The notes: a model not told the origin generated them from the sequence alone. A DNA stretch of 64,000 nt from Calditrichales bacterium MX18-03 (GCA_021083345.1 JAJGRE010000002.1:806001-870000); one strand, 5' to 3'; shown: positions 36,651 through 45,819, counted from the stretch's first letter. Program-made: numbers and translations.

Positions 36651-36734
36651 GCCTCTATCACCTCATCTTCTTATAATTATTTCCACTTTTTCTTGTGCCA
36701 TACATGGCGATATGCCGATATGTCTAAATAATTA

Positions 36735-36763
36735 GACACGAGCACATTCCTTGAACTCGTGTC
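36735..36763 (-). terminator. Stem-loop after Cys-rich protein gene
   Basis: Eight-base-pair stem GACACGAG/CTCGTGTC with a 13-nt loop, then TAATTATTT; a weak terminator between 36769 and rho. Confidence 0.5.
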
Positions 36764-36768
36764 CTGTA

Positions 36769-37143
36769 TTACAGCTCCAGTACATTGATCAGCTCTTGCA
36801 GATCCTTCTGCTGCTTCACGGCTACTTCCCGGACCAGCGTCCGGTTGCCGATGAAGGCTATATCCAGCCTGCTTGTGGGGCAGCCCAAAATCTTGACCTT
36901 TTCACTTAAAACCTGTCTGGATTTGAACACGAAGAGATGTTCCTTGTCACAAGCAATGCAATTGATAAAAATTCGGAAGGTCTTGCAGTCGCTGCTCTTT
37001 ATTCTCATGACAGTCTTCCCGCATTCACAGCGTTCCTCATGCATCCGGTTCCCTGTCAGATCAAACAAGGATATGTCCCGGACCACAAGTCTGCCGCAGT
37101 GCTTGCATTTAACAGCGGCACCAATATTCGTATCGAAAAGCAT
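36769..37143 (-). CDS. Cys-rich putative zinc protein of unknown function
   Basis: 124 residues from ATG 37143, with GGGGGTGAT upstream. Four cysteine pairs are visible: CKHC (13-16), ERCECGK (near 38-42), and CIAC near residue 63. They suggest one or two zinc ribbons. The C-terminal half (KILGCPTSRLDIAFIGNR...QKDLQELINVLEL) has no recognised motif. I do not recognise the family. It stands between kce and rho as an independent transcript. Confidence 0.6.
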   Translation of the reverse strand: MLFDTNIGAAVKCKHCGRLVVRDISLFDLTGNRMHEERCECGKTVMRIKSSDCKTFRIFINCIACDKEHLFVFKSRQVLSEKVKILGCPTSRLDIAFIGNRTLVREVAVKQQKDLQELINVLEL

Positions 37144-37233
37144 GCTATCACCCCCATCCAAGGAATCTCATAGTTATATATTTCTACATCGAATACAAAA
37201 ATCCTCTTTATTGGAATATGCGATTTTTTAGAG

Positions 37234-37274
37234 AAAAAAGGTACAGGCCATACAAGTGCTGCATAATCTGTACC
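37234..37274 (-). terminator. Terminator after kce
   Basis: Stem GGTACAG/CTGTACC with a 21-nt loop followed by TTTTTTC on the minus strand. Confidence 0.7.
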
Positions 37275-37291
37275 CTTGGAAATTCTGGTTC

Positions 37292-38107
37292 CTATTGACC
37301 CATGCTGAGTATCTTCCGTGCTTCGGCGGGTGTCGCCACTTCTCTGCCGCACTCCTTTGAAATCCTTGCTATTCTTGCAACCAGCTGTGCATTGGATTCT
37401 GCCAGCACACCCTTTGAATAGAACACATTATCCTCGAAGCCGACTCTGACATGCCCGCCCATGACAATGGCCATCACTGCCAGCGGCAGCTCCGCTCTTC
37501 CGATACCGGCAACCGTCCAGGTGCAGCCGGCCGGAATGCTGTTGGCCAGATATACCAGATCCCGCGCTTCTCCGGGTATTGCTCCCGGTACGCCCATAAC
37601 AAAATCAAAATGGATGGGCATTGCAAGCAGTCCTTTTTTTACCAGCTTCAGCGCGTTGTCGATCATGCCGCGCTCAAAAATCTCAATCTCCGGCTTAACA
37701 CCGTTTTCCTTCATGATACCGGCAAAGGTCTCTATGTACTCTTCTGTATTCATGAAAACATCCGGTCCGAAATTGCAGGTCCCGGTACTGAGCGATGCCA
37801 TTTCAGGCTTCAGATAGACCGGCTGGATCCGCTCTTCTTTGGAATGCCAAACGGCACCACCCGTTGAGGGCTGAAAAATGACGTCACATTTCCGGGCGAT
37901 TTTCTCCTTGATTTCCCTGTAGACCTCCATATCCTGGGTCGGTGTTCCGTCGGCTTTTCTGGCGTGAACATGAACGATGGACGCACCGGCCTTCCAGGCC
38001 TCATAAGCCGCTTCCGCTATTTCGTCCGGTGTAATCGGCAGATTGGGCTGAATCTCCCTTGTTACCTCCGCGCCGGTCAGGCATGCGGTGATAATTAGCT
38101 TTTCCAT
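37292..38107 (-). CDS. kce: 3-keto-5-aminohexanoate cleavage enzyme (BKACE family)
   Basis: In lysine fermentation Kce condenses 3-keto-5-aminohexanoate with acetyl-CoA to give acetoacetate and 3-aminobutyryl-CoA. 271 residues, a TIM-barrel zinc enzyme with His46 and His48 in SIVHVHARKADG, the FDFVMGVPGAIPG region near 165 and a Glu ligand in VRVGFEDNVFYSKG near 230. BKACE enzymes act on several beta-keto acids, but kal directly upstream makes the lysine role the best reading. A terminator follows. Confidence 0.88.
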   Translation of the reverse strand: MEKLIITACLTGAEVTREIQPNLPITPDEIAEAAYEAWKAGASIVHVHARKADGTPTQDMEVYREIKEKIARKCDVIFQPSTGGAVWHSKEERIQPVYLKPEMASLSTGTCNFGPDVFMNTEEYIETFAGIMKENGVKPEIEIFERGMIDNALKLVKKGLLAMPIHFDFVMGVPGAIPGEARDLVYLANSIPAGCTWTVAGIGRAELPLAVMAIVMGGHVRVGFEDNVFYSKGVLAESNAQLVARIARISKECGREVATPAEARKILSMGQ

Positions 38108-38164
38108 TTATAGAACCTCCATTTACATTATCCGTGATCTGAAGCAAGTAAATCTTACAGAATG

Positions 38165-38548
38165 TTAATTTCTCTGCTTATCCTTGGGTGTCACACAGGT
38201 TCCGCTGGCTCTGCAGACAACGATGGGTGTTTCCAGCACTTCCGCCGCCGAGTCGTTGATGTCCGGTCTTGCCTGAATCACCTTTCTGGCTTCGAACTGC
38301 ATCTTTCTGGATGTGTTTCCTACTTTTACGATTTCGCCTGCTGCCTCGATATAGTCGCCGGCGAACACCGGTGCAAGGAACTCAACGCTGTCATAGGCGC
38401 AGAAAAGCCCTTCATCCCCGTCAAGCCGGATCAATAACTCCGTTGCTACATCTCCGAACAGCCCAAGCATTCTGGCACCATCCACCAGGTTACCGCCGTA
38501 ATGGGCGTCATGCGCGCTCATTCTCAATCTGATTGTTACTTTTTCCAT
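38165..38548 (-). CDS. kal: 3-aminobutyryl-CoA ammonia-lyase
   Basis: Removes ammonia from 3-aminobutyryl-CoA to give crotonyl-CoA, the step after Kce in lysine fermentation. 127-residue hot-dog protein; ATG 38548 has GGAGG 7 nt upstream. The sequence [29 protein letters not shown] near the start is characteristic of Kal. It lies 57 bp upstream of kce and 30 bp downstream of the spo0F-like stop, with no terminator in either gap. Confidence 0.88.
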   Translation of the reverse strand: MEKVTIRLRMSAHDAHYGGNLVDGARMLGLFGDVATELLIRLDGDEGLFCAYDSVEFLAPVFAGDYIEAAGEIVKVGNTSRKMQFEARKVIQARPDINDSAAEVLETPIVVCRASGTCVTPKDKQRN

Positions 38549-38578
38549 GAAAAATCCTCCCATATTCGCAATTAAAAC

Positions 38579-38947
38579 TCAAAAAAAACTATTTACCACA
38601 CCGACGATTTTTTCGATGTCAAAGGGCTTTTCCAGACAGTACACAGCACCACTTCTTATTGCTTTGTTGATTTTCTCGGGTTCGCTGTGTGCCGTCACGA
38701 CAATCGGAATCAGATCCGGCTTGAACTGTATAAGCGCTTTGACAATATCGCCCCCGTCGTAGTCGGTATTGTTGCCCAGACGCATATCCACCAGGGCAAC
38801 ATCCGGCATAAATTCTTCCGCGATTTGCATCGCTTCGTCATAGTCTCTTGCTTCAGCCACTATAAAACCCTCATCCTTGAAAATCTCGCTGATGAGGAAT
38901 CTTACCCCTTGCTGGTCGTCCACGACCATCAGTCTTCTGATGTCCAT
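38579..38947 (-). CDS. spo0F: Spo0F-like sporulation response regulator
   Basis: Single receiver domain of 122 residues with no output domain. Asp10/Asp11, phospho-acceptor Asp54, Thr85 and Lys107 are present. The pattern VVDDQQGVRFLISEIFKDEGF and EKPFDIEKI closely follows Bacillus Spo0F (VDDQSGIR...EVFNKEGY, KPFDIDEI). ATG 38947 is preceded by GGGAGG at 9 nt. Bacillus spo0F is also near rho. A perfect sigma-H promoter lies about 110 bp upstream, which is how spo0F is induced in Bacillus. Many Clostridia lack a phosphorelay, so function needs testing. Confidence 0.8.
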   Translation of the reverse strand: MDIRRLMVVDDQQGVRFLISEIFKDEGFIVAEARDYDEAMQIAEEFMPDVALVDMRLGNNTDYDGGDIVKALIQFKPDLIPIVVTAHSEPEKINKAIRSGAVYCLEKPFDIEKIVGVVNSFF

Positions 38948-39053
38948 CCGTCTGTGCCTCCCATTCAAAAATTTGGCTGATGCCGCTTTTTTTGCTGTGG
39001 GAATTGATGTGATGCTTCTTCTCTGATCATTGGTGCAAATACAGTACTAATAT

Positions 39054-39082
39054 ATATTCCATGCCGATAACGGATTTCCTTC
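39054..39082 (-). promoter_or_regulatory. Sigma-H promoter of spo0F-like gene
   Basis: GAAGGAAAT, 11 nt, ATGGAATAT on the minus strand. Every defined position agrees with the sigma-H consensus RnAGGAwww-N11-12-RnnGAATww. Confidence 0.88.
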
Positions 39083-39102
39083 CATCTATTGAAAATACTT
39101 CA

Positions 39103-40794
39103 TCAGGCAATCATGCTTTCTACAGCAGCCTTCAGACCTTTCATTCTCTCCTCAGCATTCTCCATACTGTTGCTGGTTACGGAATAGTAAACCTTCAACT
39201 TGGGCTCGGTGCCTGAAGGTCTGATGCAGAACCAGGCCCCGTCTTCCAGAATGAAAAACAACACGTTTTCCTTGGGAAGTGCGATTTCACCCTGATAGTC
39301 CATATAGTCCCTGACCTCTGCAACCTTCAACCCGTTCACGGTTTCCGGCGCATCAAATCTGAACCGGTTGATGAGTTCCTTCATTTTTTCCATGCCTTCC
39401 TTGCCCTTGAAGGCGATGGAAGTCTGACTCTCCTTGAACCAGCCATGCTTTTCAAATAGGCCCAGCAAGCCGTCGTAAAGGCTCATGCCGCTTTTTTTGT
39501 AATAGGCAGCCATCTCACAGATCAGCATGGAGGCAATGACAGCATCCTTATCCCTGACGAAGGTACCGGCCAAGTAGCCGTAGCTTTCTTCGTAGCCGAA
39601 AGCGAATTCCCTACCGTCCGTTTCAAATTCTTTTATCTTCTCGGCAATGTACTTGAAGCCTGTCAGAACCGAAATTGTTTTCACGCCATAACTGGACGCG
39701 ATCTTCGCTCCCATCTTGCTGGTAACGATGGTATCAATGACCGTGGTTTTTTCACTCAGCTTTCCAAGCCGTTTCAAAGAGCCTAGAATATAATCTATCA
39801 GCAGGGCCCCCGTCTGGTTCCCGGTCAGCACGACATACTCACCCTTGTTATTTCTAACGACGACGCCCACCCTGTCGCAATCCGGGTCAGTGCCTATGAT
39901 CAGGTCTGCATTCTGCTGCTTAGCCAATTCGATAGCCAGCGTAAATGCCTCCTGCTCCTCGGGATTGGGGGACTTGACCGTAGAGAAATTGGGATCCGGC
40001 AGCTCCTGCTCCGGCACCACAGATACATGCTTGAAGCCGGCTTCCCTCAGTACCCTTCTCACCAGCTTGTTGCCGGTTCCGTGAAGCGGCGTATAAACAA
40101 TCTTAAGTGTATCGGATACGGCTTCGATGATATCCGGATTAAGGGAAAGGGTCTTTACTTTTTCTACGTAAAGATCGTCCAAATCCTTGCCGACCATCTG
40201 CAGCAAGCCTTTTTCCTGTATACTGCATTCTGAAATGCACTTGATCTCCGAAAAATCCTCAATGGCATTGGCTTCCCTGATCATGTCCTCAGCCGTTGGC
40301 GACACCGCCTGCCCCCCATCGCGCCAATACACCTTATAACCGTTGTATTGCGGCGGGTTGTGGCTTGCCGTTACAACGATACCGGCAGTGGCTTTCAATG
40401 CGCGCACTGCAAAAGACAGCTCCGGTGTAGGCCTCAACGCGTCGAAGAGATATACCTTTATGCCGTTGGCATTCAGGACCCTGGCAGCCTCTCTGGAAAA
40501 CTCAGGAGAAAAATGCCGGGAGTCATAGGCAATCACAACGCTGGGATCCGGAATATTCTGCTTCAATATGTAGTTGGCCAGTCCCTGGGTCGCTCTGCCC
40601 ACCGTATAACGGTTCATCCTGTTGGTGCCTGCTCCGATGACGCCTCTCAGTCCTCCGGTGCCGAACTCCAGGTCCTTGTAGAACCGGTCTTCTATATCCT
40701 TTTCATTATCCTTGATGCCAAGCAGCTCTGATTTTGTCTCTTCATCGAAGCTGCTCTCGGTTATCCATTTGTTATACCGCTCCATATGGTTCAT
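39103..40794 (-). CDS. pgcA: Phosphoglucomutase/phosphomannomutase PgcA
   Basis: Interconverts glucose-1-P and glucose-6-P, feeding GalU. 563 residues from the second ATG (40794), 7 nt from AAGGAGG. Catalytic serine loop GIVVTASHNPPQYNGYK near residue 145, metal loop DLIIGTDPDCDRVGV near 300, sugar loop FGYEESYGYL near 405, phosphate loop IRPSGTEPKLKVYY near 530. Long alpha-PGM family typical of Firmicutes. Same direction as galU with one gene between. Confidence 0.95.
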   Translation of the reverse strand: MNHMERYNKWITESSFDEETKSELLGIKDNEKDIEDRFYKDLEFGTGGLRGVIGAGTNRMNRYTVGRATQGLANYILKQNIPDPSVVIAYDSRHFSPEFSREAARVLNANGIKVYLFDALRPTPELSFAVRALKATAGIVVTASHNPPQYNGYKVYWRDGGQAVSPTAEDMIREANAIEDFSEIKCISECSIQEKGLLQMVGKDLDDLYVEKVKTLSLNPDIIEAVSDTLKIVYTPLHGTGNKLVRRVLREAGFKHVSVVPEQELPDPNFSTVKSPNPEEQEAFTLAIELAKQQNADLIIGTDPDCDRVGVVVRNNKGEYVVLTGNQTGALLIDYILGSLKRLGKLSEKTTVIDTIVTSKMGAKIASSYGVKTISVLTGFKYIAEKIKEFETDGREFAFGYEESYGYLAGTFVRDKDAVIASMLICEMAAYYKKSGMSLYDGLLGLFEKHGWFKESQTSIAFKGKEGMEKMKELINRFRFDAPETVNGLKVAEVRDYMDYQGEIALPKENVLFFILEDGAWFCIRPSGTEPKLKVYYSVTSNSMENAEERMKGLKAAVESMIA

Positions 40795-40816
40795 AAACAT
40801 GCCTCCTTGAAAATAT

Positions 40817-41296
40817 TTAAAACCAATTAAAAAGGCTGAAGGTGGAATAGCTCAGAATATAAATAATCGTGCCTGCGATGATGTTGCCCAGAAAAATGGA
40901 CGGTAAAGCGATTTTGAGCCGCATATCCAATAAAACTGCAATAAGGCTCCCCGTCCAGGCACCGGTTCCAGGCAGCGGTATTCCTACAAAAATCATCAAA
41001 CCCCAGAAGCCGTACTTCACGACGCTGTCGCTTTTCTGCATGGCGCGCCCGGTGGTCTTGTCAATAATTTTCTTAAATCCCGGGAAGCGGCAAAGGTAGT
41101 CAAAAACAGGTCTGAGTCCCAGTAGGATAATGGGTACAGGAACCGTACTTCCGATGACGCTCAGGACCATCGACCAAAAAGGCGTCAGTCCCAGCGCGAT
41201 ACCGACCGGTATGGCGCCTCTCAACTCGATAATGGGTACCATCGACATCAGCATGACGATGATATCCGCTGAAATCCATTTTAAAATATGCTCCAT
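40817..41296 (-). CDS. COG2426 small multidrug-export-like membrane protein
   Basis: 159 residues with about four to five hydrophobic segments. The motif VPIIELRGAIPVGIALGL near residue 20 and IPLPGTGAWTGSLIA near residue 105 are the COG2426 signature, a family distantly related to SNARE-associated Golgi (DedA-like) proteins. Substrate unknown. Situated 10 bp after galU and 22 bp before pgcA. Confidence 0.88.
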   Translation of the reverse strand: MEHILKWISADIIVMLMSMVPIIELRGAIPVGIALGLTPFWSMVLSVIGSTVPVPIILLGLRPVFDYLCRFPGFKKIIDKTTGRAMQKSDSVVKYGFWGLMIFVGIPLPGTGAWTGSLIAVLLDMRLKIALPSIFLGNIIAGTIIYILSYSTFSLFNWF

Positions 41297-41306
41297 CAGT
41301 ACACTC

Positions 41307-42176
41307 CTATATCGACTTTATCAACTCGATCAAGTATTCCTTGAACGCCTGGTTCAGGTCATCCCGCTTCAGGGCGAATTCCACCGTTGCCTGCAGAAAG
41401 CCCAGCTTGCTGCCGATATCATACCGTCTGCCTTCAAATTCATAGGCATACATGTCTTCTTCAGTGCCCAGCACCCTCAAAGCGTCAGTCAGCTGAATCT
41501 CGCCCCCGGCACCCGGCTTAGTATCCTCCAGAATGTCAAATATCTTGGGCGTAATAATATACCGCCCCAGTATCGCCACATTGGAGGGAGCCTCTTCCCG
41601 CTTTGGCTTTTCAACCAGGTTCTGCACATGATACAGCCTTTCATCGACCATCTTGTAATCAACAATCCCGTACTTGCTGACGTCATTGATGTTTACCTTC
41701 TGCACGCCCAGTACGGAGGCTTTATATGCATCAAAAACATCGATCAGCTGCTTCAGGCAGGGTTTGTCAGAATCCACTACGTCATCGCCCAGCATGACGG
41801 CAAAAGGCTCATTCCCTACGAAGGTTCTGGCGCAGTACACGGCTTGGCCCAAGCCCCTGGCTTCCTTTTGCCTGATATAGTGAATGTCCACCAGGTTGGA
41901 TATATCCTGAACCTGCTTCAAGAGCACATCATTCCCTTTTTGCTGAAGCTCCAGCTCCAGCTCCACCGAGCGGTCAAAATGGTCCTCAATGGCACGCTTG
42001 TTGCGGCCTGTAATGATCAATATCTCTTCTATCCCCGAATTGATCGCCTCTTCTACAATATACTGGATCGTCGGCTTATCCACCACCGGAAGCATTTCCT
42101 TGGGCTGCGCCTTTGTAGCCGGCAAGAACCGGGTGCCTAGGCCTGCTGCCGGTATCACTGCTTTACGTACTTTCAT
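41307..42176 (-). CDS. galU: UTP--glucose-1-phosphate uridylyltransferase
   Basis: Makes UDP-glucose. 289 residues: nucleotide loop VIPAAGLGTRFLPATKAQPKEMLPVVDKPTIQ (in two parts from residue 7), GDDVVDS near 130, and the GVQKVNINDVSKYGIVD region near 165. The product is epimerised by the galE encoded at the right end of this window. Forty bp after the kinase gene. Confidence 0.96.
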   Translation of the reverse strand: MKVRKAVIPAAGLGTRFLPATKAQPKEMLPVVDKPTIQYIVEEAINSGIEEILIITGRNKRAIEDHFDRSVELELELQQKGNDVLLKQVQDISNLVDIHYIRQKEARGLGQAVYCARTFVGNEPFAVMLGDDVVDSDKPCLKQLIDVFDAYKASVLGVQKVNINDVSKYGIVDYKMVDERLYHVQNLVEKPKREEAPSNVAILGRYIITPKIFDILEDTKPGAGGEIQLTDALRVLGTEEDMYAYEFEGRRYDIGSKLGFLQATVEFALKRDDLNQAFKEYLIELIKSI

Positions 42177-42216
42177 CCCATATCCTCCTTCTGCATGGCT
42201 TGTGATTTATGTATAC

Positions 42217-44097
42217 TTATCCCGAATGGGGGCTATGCGGTATGCTGAACCGGAAACAGGTTCCTTCTCCAGCCTTACTGTCAACAGAAATCTCTCCGTT
42301 AAGCTTCTTGACAGCTTCATATACGGCTGCCAGTCCAACCCCTCTCCCGGAGAGTTCATTTGTTTCTTCCCTGGTTGAAAGCCCGTCGTGAAAAACCAAA
42401 AGCGTATCGTCCATACCTTCCGGTGCTATATCAATGGACGCTGCCGCTTCTTTGACAGCCTCCCTATCTATACCACGGCCATCATCACAAATGTCAATGA
42501 CCACCTGCCCGTCCAGCCGCGAAATCAGACAGCGGATGCTCCCATATTCATCCTTCCCAATTGCCGCTCTTTCATCCGGAAACTCTATCCCATGATCTAC
42601 AGCATTTCTGAAGACATGAACCAGAGATTTGGTCAATGGGCTGTACAAATCCGGGTCCACCATGATATCGCTGCCTTCGATGACAAGCGGATAGACATAT
42701 TTCTCCAAGCGCTCAGCCAGCTTGGCAGTATACTCCTGGAAGGGGTGCAGCATCGCTTTCAGCGGCTTCAGCTTCATCTCCATCAGTTCTGCAAGAATCA
42801 GATTCCTTTCCTCGGTGTCCTCTAGTGCAAGGATCTTATCTTTGATTGAAAGAAAACTATTTTTGCTGACTGCCAGCATGCTTTCTGCACTCAGAAAATG
42901 GCTGCCCAGTGTTTCCTCCAATATTGCCATATCCTCATTCAGCCAGCTTTCCAGCGGTTGATCAAGCATCCAGGCCTTAAAATCCGATTGGGCTTCCTGA
43001 ACCTGTATTCTTTCCGACAGTTCAGACTCCAATTCATGAAGGTGCGCAGAAGTGTCCGCCATATCCAACATGGCGAAACTGCCCTTAAAAGTATGAATGG
43101 CTCTGAATATCCTATGAACCATAGCAATAACCGGTTCTGATCCATTCAAAATTTCTTCCAGTTCGTCCATACAAAAAGACCGGTATTCATTGACCAAATC
43201 AACAAAGTCATTGCGATGGGTCACTACCTTAACAACCATCTTCAGCGCCTTTCTTTCCGCTTCCATTTGATTTTTCAGCAGCTGCTTCTCGCTGATATCC
43301 GTCAGCATCACCATCATTTCGTCCTGGAAGAACCGGTTTGTCCTTTCCATCAGCTTATAGTCCAAATGGACGTGTAAGCCGGAGCAAGCCAACTCATCCG
43401 GAAGCAAGGGAAGATAATGCATGCATGTCTCCGGGTTATCCAGAATATCTCGGATTGAAGCTTCAAACAATGCTTTATGCTCCGGTTCGTTTGCCAGGAT
43501 CAGATCACTGAAACGTTCTCCACCGATCTCCCTGCCAAAAATTCTTCTGCATTCACTGCTATACTCCTTGTGAATGATCATGTCCTTTCCGAAGGAGAGA
43601 AAGCCCTGGTTTGCGCTATCCATAAGTCTGGTGACGGATGCCGTCCTTTCGGCCACCTTTTCCTCGAGGGTCTCATTCAGCTGTTCCAACTCTATTATTT
43701 TGCATTTGAGACTCTCCGTCAATTCAGCCTTTTCCAAGCCGTTGCGGATAATTTTCAATAAACCTGTATTATCCCAGGGTTTTTCCAGGTAATAGTATAT
43801 CCCTACTTCATTAATGCTGCGGATGGCATTTTCCTTATCGGCATAACCTGTAAGAAGAATGGAAACTGCCTTGGGACAGATATCCTTTACCTTTAGCAGA
43901 AACTCGAAGCCGTTCATTTCCGGCATCATGAAATCAGAAATAACCAGATCAATATTCTGCTCTGCCAGCTCCGGCAAACGGAGCGCTTCCGCAGGATTAT
44001 TGGAGGTGACGACACGATGCTTGAGCATCGTCGTTATCAGCATATGCAACGTTGTTGTAATCAACCGATCATCATCTACAACCAGAATGGTTTTCAA
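42217..44097 (-). CDS. Hybrid signalling protein: receiver, Hpt and CheA-like kinase domains
   Basis: 626 residues from a TTG at 44097, chosen because GGAGGTGAT lies just upstream; the Shine-Dalgarno sits at the end of the protease gene. Receiver domain 1-115 (Asp8-Asp10, Asp55 in LVISDFMMPEMNGF, Lys106 in EKPWDN), coiled coil about 120-155, a sensor-like middle (about 160-290), an Hpt-like motif RAIHTFKGSFAMLD near 340, and a C-terminal CheA-type ATPase. The ATPase has HVFRNAVDHGIE (N box), ICDDGRGID (G1) and SGRGVGLAAV (G2). No membrane segment, so cytoplasmic. Could relay a signal tied to the adjacent secreted protease (inference). Confidence 0.85.
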   Translation of the reverse strand: MKTILVVDDDRLITTTLHMLITTMLKHRVVTSNNPAEALRLPELAEQNIDLVISDFMMPEMNGFEFLLKVKDICPKAVSILLTGYADKENAIRSINEVGIYYYLEKPWDNTGLLKIIRNGLEKAELTESLKCKIIELEQLNETLEEKVAERTASVTRLMDSANQGFLSFGKDMIIHKEYSSECRRIFGREIGGERFSDLILANEPEHKALFEASIRDILDNPETCMHYLPLLPDELACSGLHVHLDYKLMERTNRFFQDEMMVMLTDISEKQLLKNQMEAERKALKMVVKVVTHRNDFVDLVNEYRSFCMDELEEILNGSEPVIAMVHRIFRAIHTFKGSFAMLDMADTSAHLHELESELSERIQVQEAQSDFKAWMLDQPLESWLNEDMAILEETLGSHFLSAESMLAVSKNSFLSIKDKILALEDTEERNLILAELMEMKLKPLKAMLHPFQEYTAKLAERLEKYVYPLVIEGSDIMVDPDLYSPLTKSLVHVFRNAVDHGIEFPDERAAIGKDEYGSIRCLISRLDGQVVIDICDDGRGIDREAVKEAAASIDIAPEGMDDTLLVFHDGLSTREETNELSGRGVGLAAVYEAVKKLNGEISVDSKAGEGTCFRFSIPHSPHSG

Positions 44098-44101
44098 ATA
44101 A

Positions 44102-45736
44102 TCACCTCCGGTAATACTGTTTGAGAATCTCAAGGTCATCGGTATCAACAGCCTTATCCCCATTGAGGTCCGCTCTCACATCCCAGCTTGCACTTTCAGG
44201 CCTGCTGCCAAATGCCCGGGCTATGATCACGAGATCATCCATATTGTAGACACCATCATTGTTGCTGTCGGTGCCAAATACCTCTACTTCACATTCAGCA
44301 TACCTGCTGCTGTCTGATGCACCGGCTGCCCTTATCAAAGCCGTACCAGGACTGACTGCCGTGACAACACCTTCAGCCGTAACATTTACGACTCCGGTGT
44401 TTGTTGAGCTCCATATCAAATTCTTGTTAACCGCATAGTCCGGAAAAACCACTGTAGTAAGCGTTTCAGTATCACCTATATGCATGTCCAACCTGTTTTT
44501 ACCCAGGCTCACGCTCTCAACCGGTGCATCCAAAACTTGCACAGCGGCATCATAAGCATTGACAATGCCGTAACCATAATTATTGTCTTTCCCCAAAGCG
44601 CCCTTATCTTTAGCCGTTGCCTTTATTACTGCATCTATCTCATCGGGAATCAAACCAGGGTCAATTGCTTTGAGAATTGCTGCAGCTCCGGAGACCATCG
44701 GTGCTGAGAAAGAGGTTCCGCTCACTTCTGCATATTTATTATCCGGTATGCAGGTCGCAATACCTTCCCCCGGTGCGACGATGTCGACTTCATTGTTGTA
44801 ATTTGAAAAATCCGATTTGCTTTCATCCTCTGCTATGGAACCCACCGAGATGACATTCGCATAGGACGCAGGATAGTTATATAAAGTACTATAGTCGTTG
44901 CCGGCAGATGCGATAACCGTAACCCCTTGTTCTATTGCATGCTGTATTGCATCATTTTCAGCGTTACTGTACTCATCGCTGCCCATACTGATATTGATAA
45001 TGTCGGCGTTTTTTTGTACCGCACCATAAATGGCTTCAATGAAGTCCGACAAATAGCTTCCTCCGCTTGCATCAGCTACCTTCAACGGCAGAATCTTGAC
45101 GTTCAGGCCTCCGGCAACCCCGACAATACCGGCACCGTTGCCGGCTTCTGCAGCGATAATGCCCGCAACAGCCGTGCCGTGCCAATGATCATCCCGCACA
45201 TCGGTGTTGTTATTGACATAATTGTAACCGCCCGGAGCAATCCTGTTCCTCAAATCCGGATGGATCAAATCGATGCCGGTGTCAATGACGGCAACGACCA
45301 CGGCGTTTCCCCCTGCAGGGACGATGCCAAGCGCCTGTTCTGCCTTAATCCTTGTCATACCCCACTGCTGCGAATAGAAGGGATCAGAGAAGGCTCCATG
45401 CAGCTTGAGCCTCTTGTTCTTTTCCGCATATAAAACCGAGCTGTCTTTTTTCAGCTCGTTTATGACACCCTCTACCGCACCTGCATCCGCGACATCCAAC
45501 ACCTGCAAATCGGCTGCTATTCTGCTGATTTTTTTTACCTTGGAAGCAACGGCAGCACTCAGTGTTTTTTTCTTTTCGCTCCCGGCTTTGTACTTGACCA
45601 GCACCTTATTGGCTTTGTCTTCGGCCAGGCTTGTGCCGGGTGCCGCTTGTGGGCTTGTCCCTTCTGCAATGGCAGGCAGGACAAGGTTGACGGCAAAAAA
45701 CAGTACGATCAGCAATATGGCAAAAAACTTTTTCAT
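44102..45736 (-). CDS. Secreted subtilisin-like serine protease with Big2 and dockerin domains
   Basis: 544 residues from ATG 45736 (GAGGG upstream). Signal peptide 1-25, an I9-type propeptide region (about 40-108), S8 peptidase about 125-400 with Asp152 (VIDTGID), His186 (HGTAVAG), Asn280 (ASAGND) and Ser342 (GTSFSAP), so all catalytic residues are present. A Big2 Ig-like domain follows at about 405-487. A type I dockerin at 488-544 has two calcium loops, DSNNDGVYNMDD and DLNGDKAVDTDD. Expected to act outside the cell, docked on a cohesin. Stop lies 4 bp before the kinase gene start. Confidence 0.93.
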   Translation of the reverse strand: MKKFFAILLIVLFFAVNLVLPAIAEGTSPQAAPGTSLAEDKANKVLVKYKAGSEKKKTLSAAVASKVKKISRIAADLQVLDVADAGAVEGVINELKKDSSVLYAEKNKRLKLHGAFSDPFYSQQWGMTRIKAEQALGIVPAGGNAVVVAVIDTGIDLIHPDLRNRIAPGGYNYVNNNTDVRDDHWHGTAVAGIIAAEAGNGAGIVGVAGGLNVKILPLKVADASGGSYLSDFIEAIYGAVQKNADIINISMGSDEYSNAENDAIQHAIEQGVTVIASAGNDYSTLYNYPASYANVISVGSIAEDESKSDFSNYNNEVDIVAPGEGIATCIPDNKYAEVSGTSFSAPMVSGAAAILKAIDPGLIPDEIDAVIKATAKDKGALGKDNNYGYGIVNAYDAAVQVLDAPVESVSLGKNRLDMHIGDTETLTTVVFPDYAVNKNLIWSSTNTGVVNVTAEGVVTAVSPGTALIRAAGASDSSRYAECEVEVFGTDSNNDGVYNMDDLVIIARAFGSRPESASWDVRADLNGDKAVDTDDLEILKQYYRR

Positions 45737-45790
45737 ATCATCCCTCAAATCCGGAAAATATAATCTGCTAACAAATATGGTTTATATTCC

Positions 45791-45819
45791 ATTTTATCAT
45801 GATTGCATCCAGTTATCAA
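45791..45819 (-). promoter_or_regulatory. Sigma-A promoter of subtilase-kinase operon
   Basis: TTGATA, 17 nt, TAAAAT on the minus strand, 55 bp before the protease start. Confidence 0.75.
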
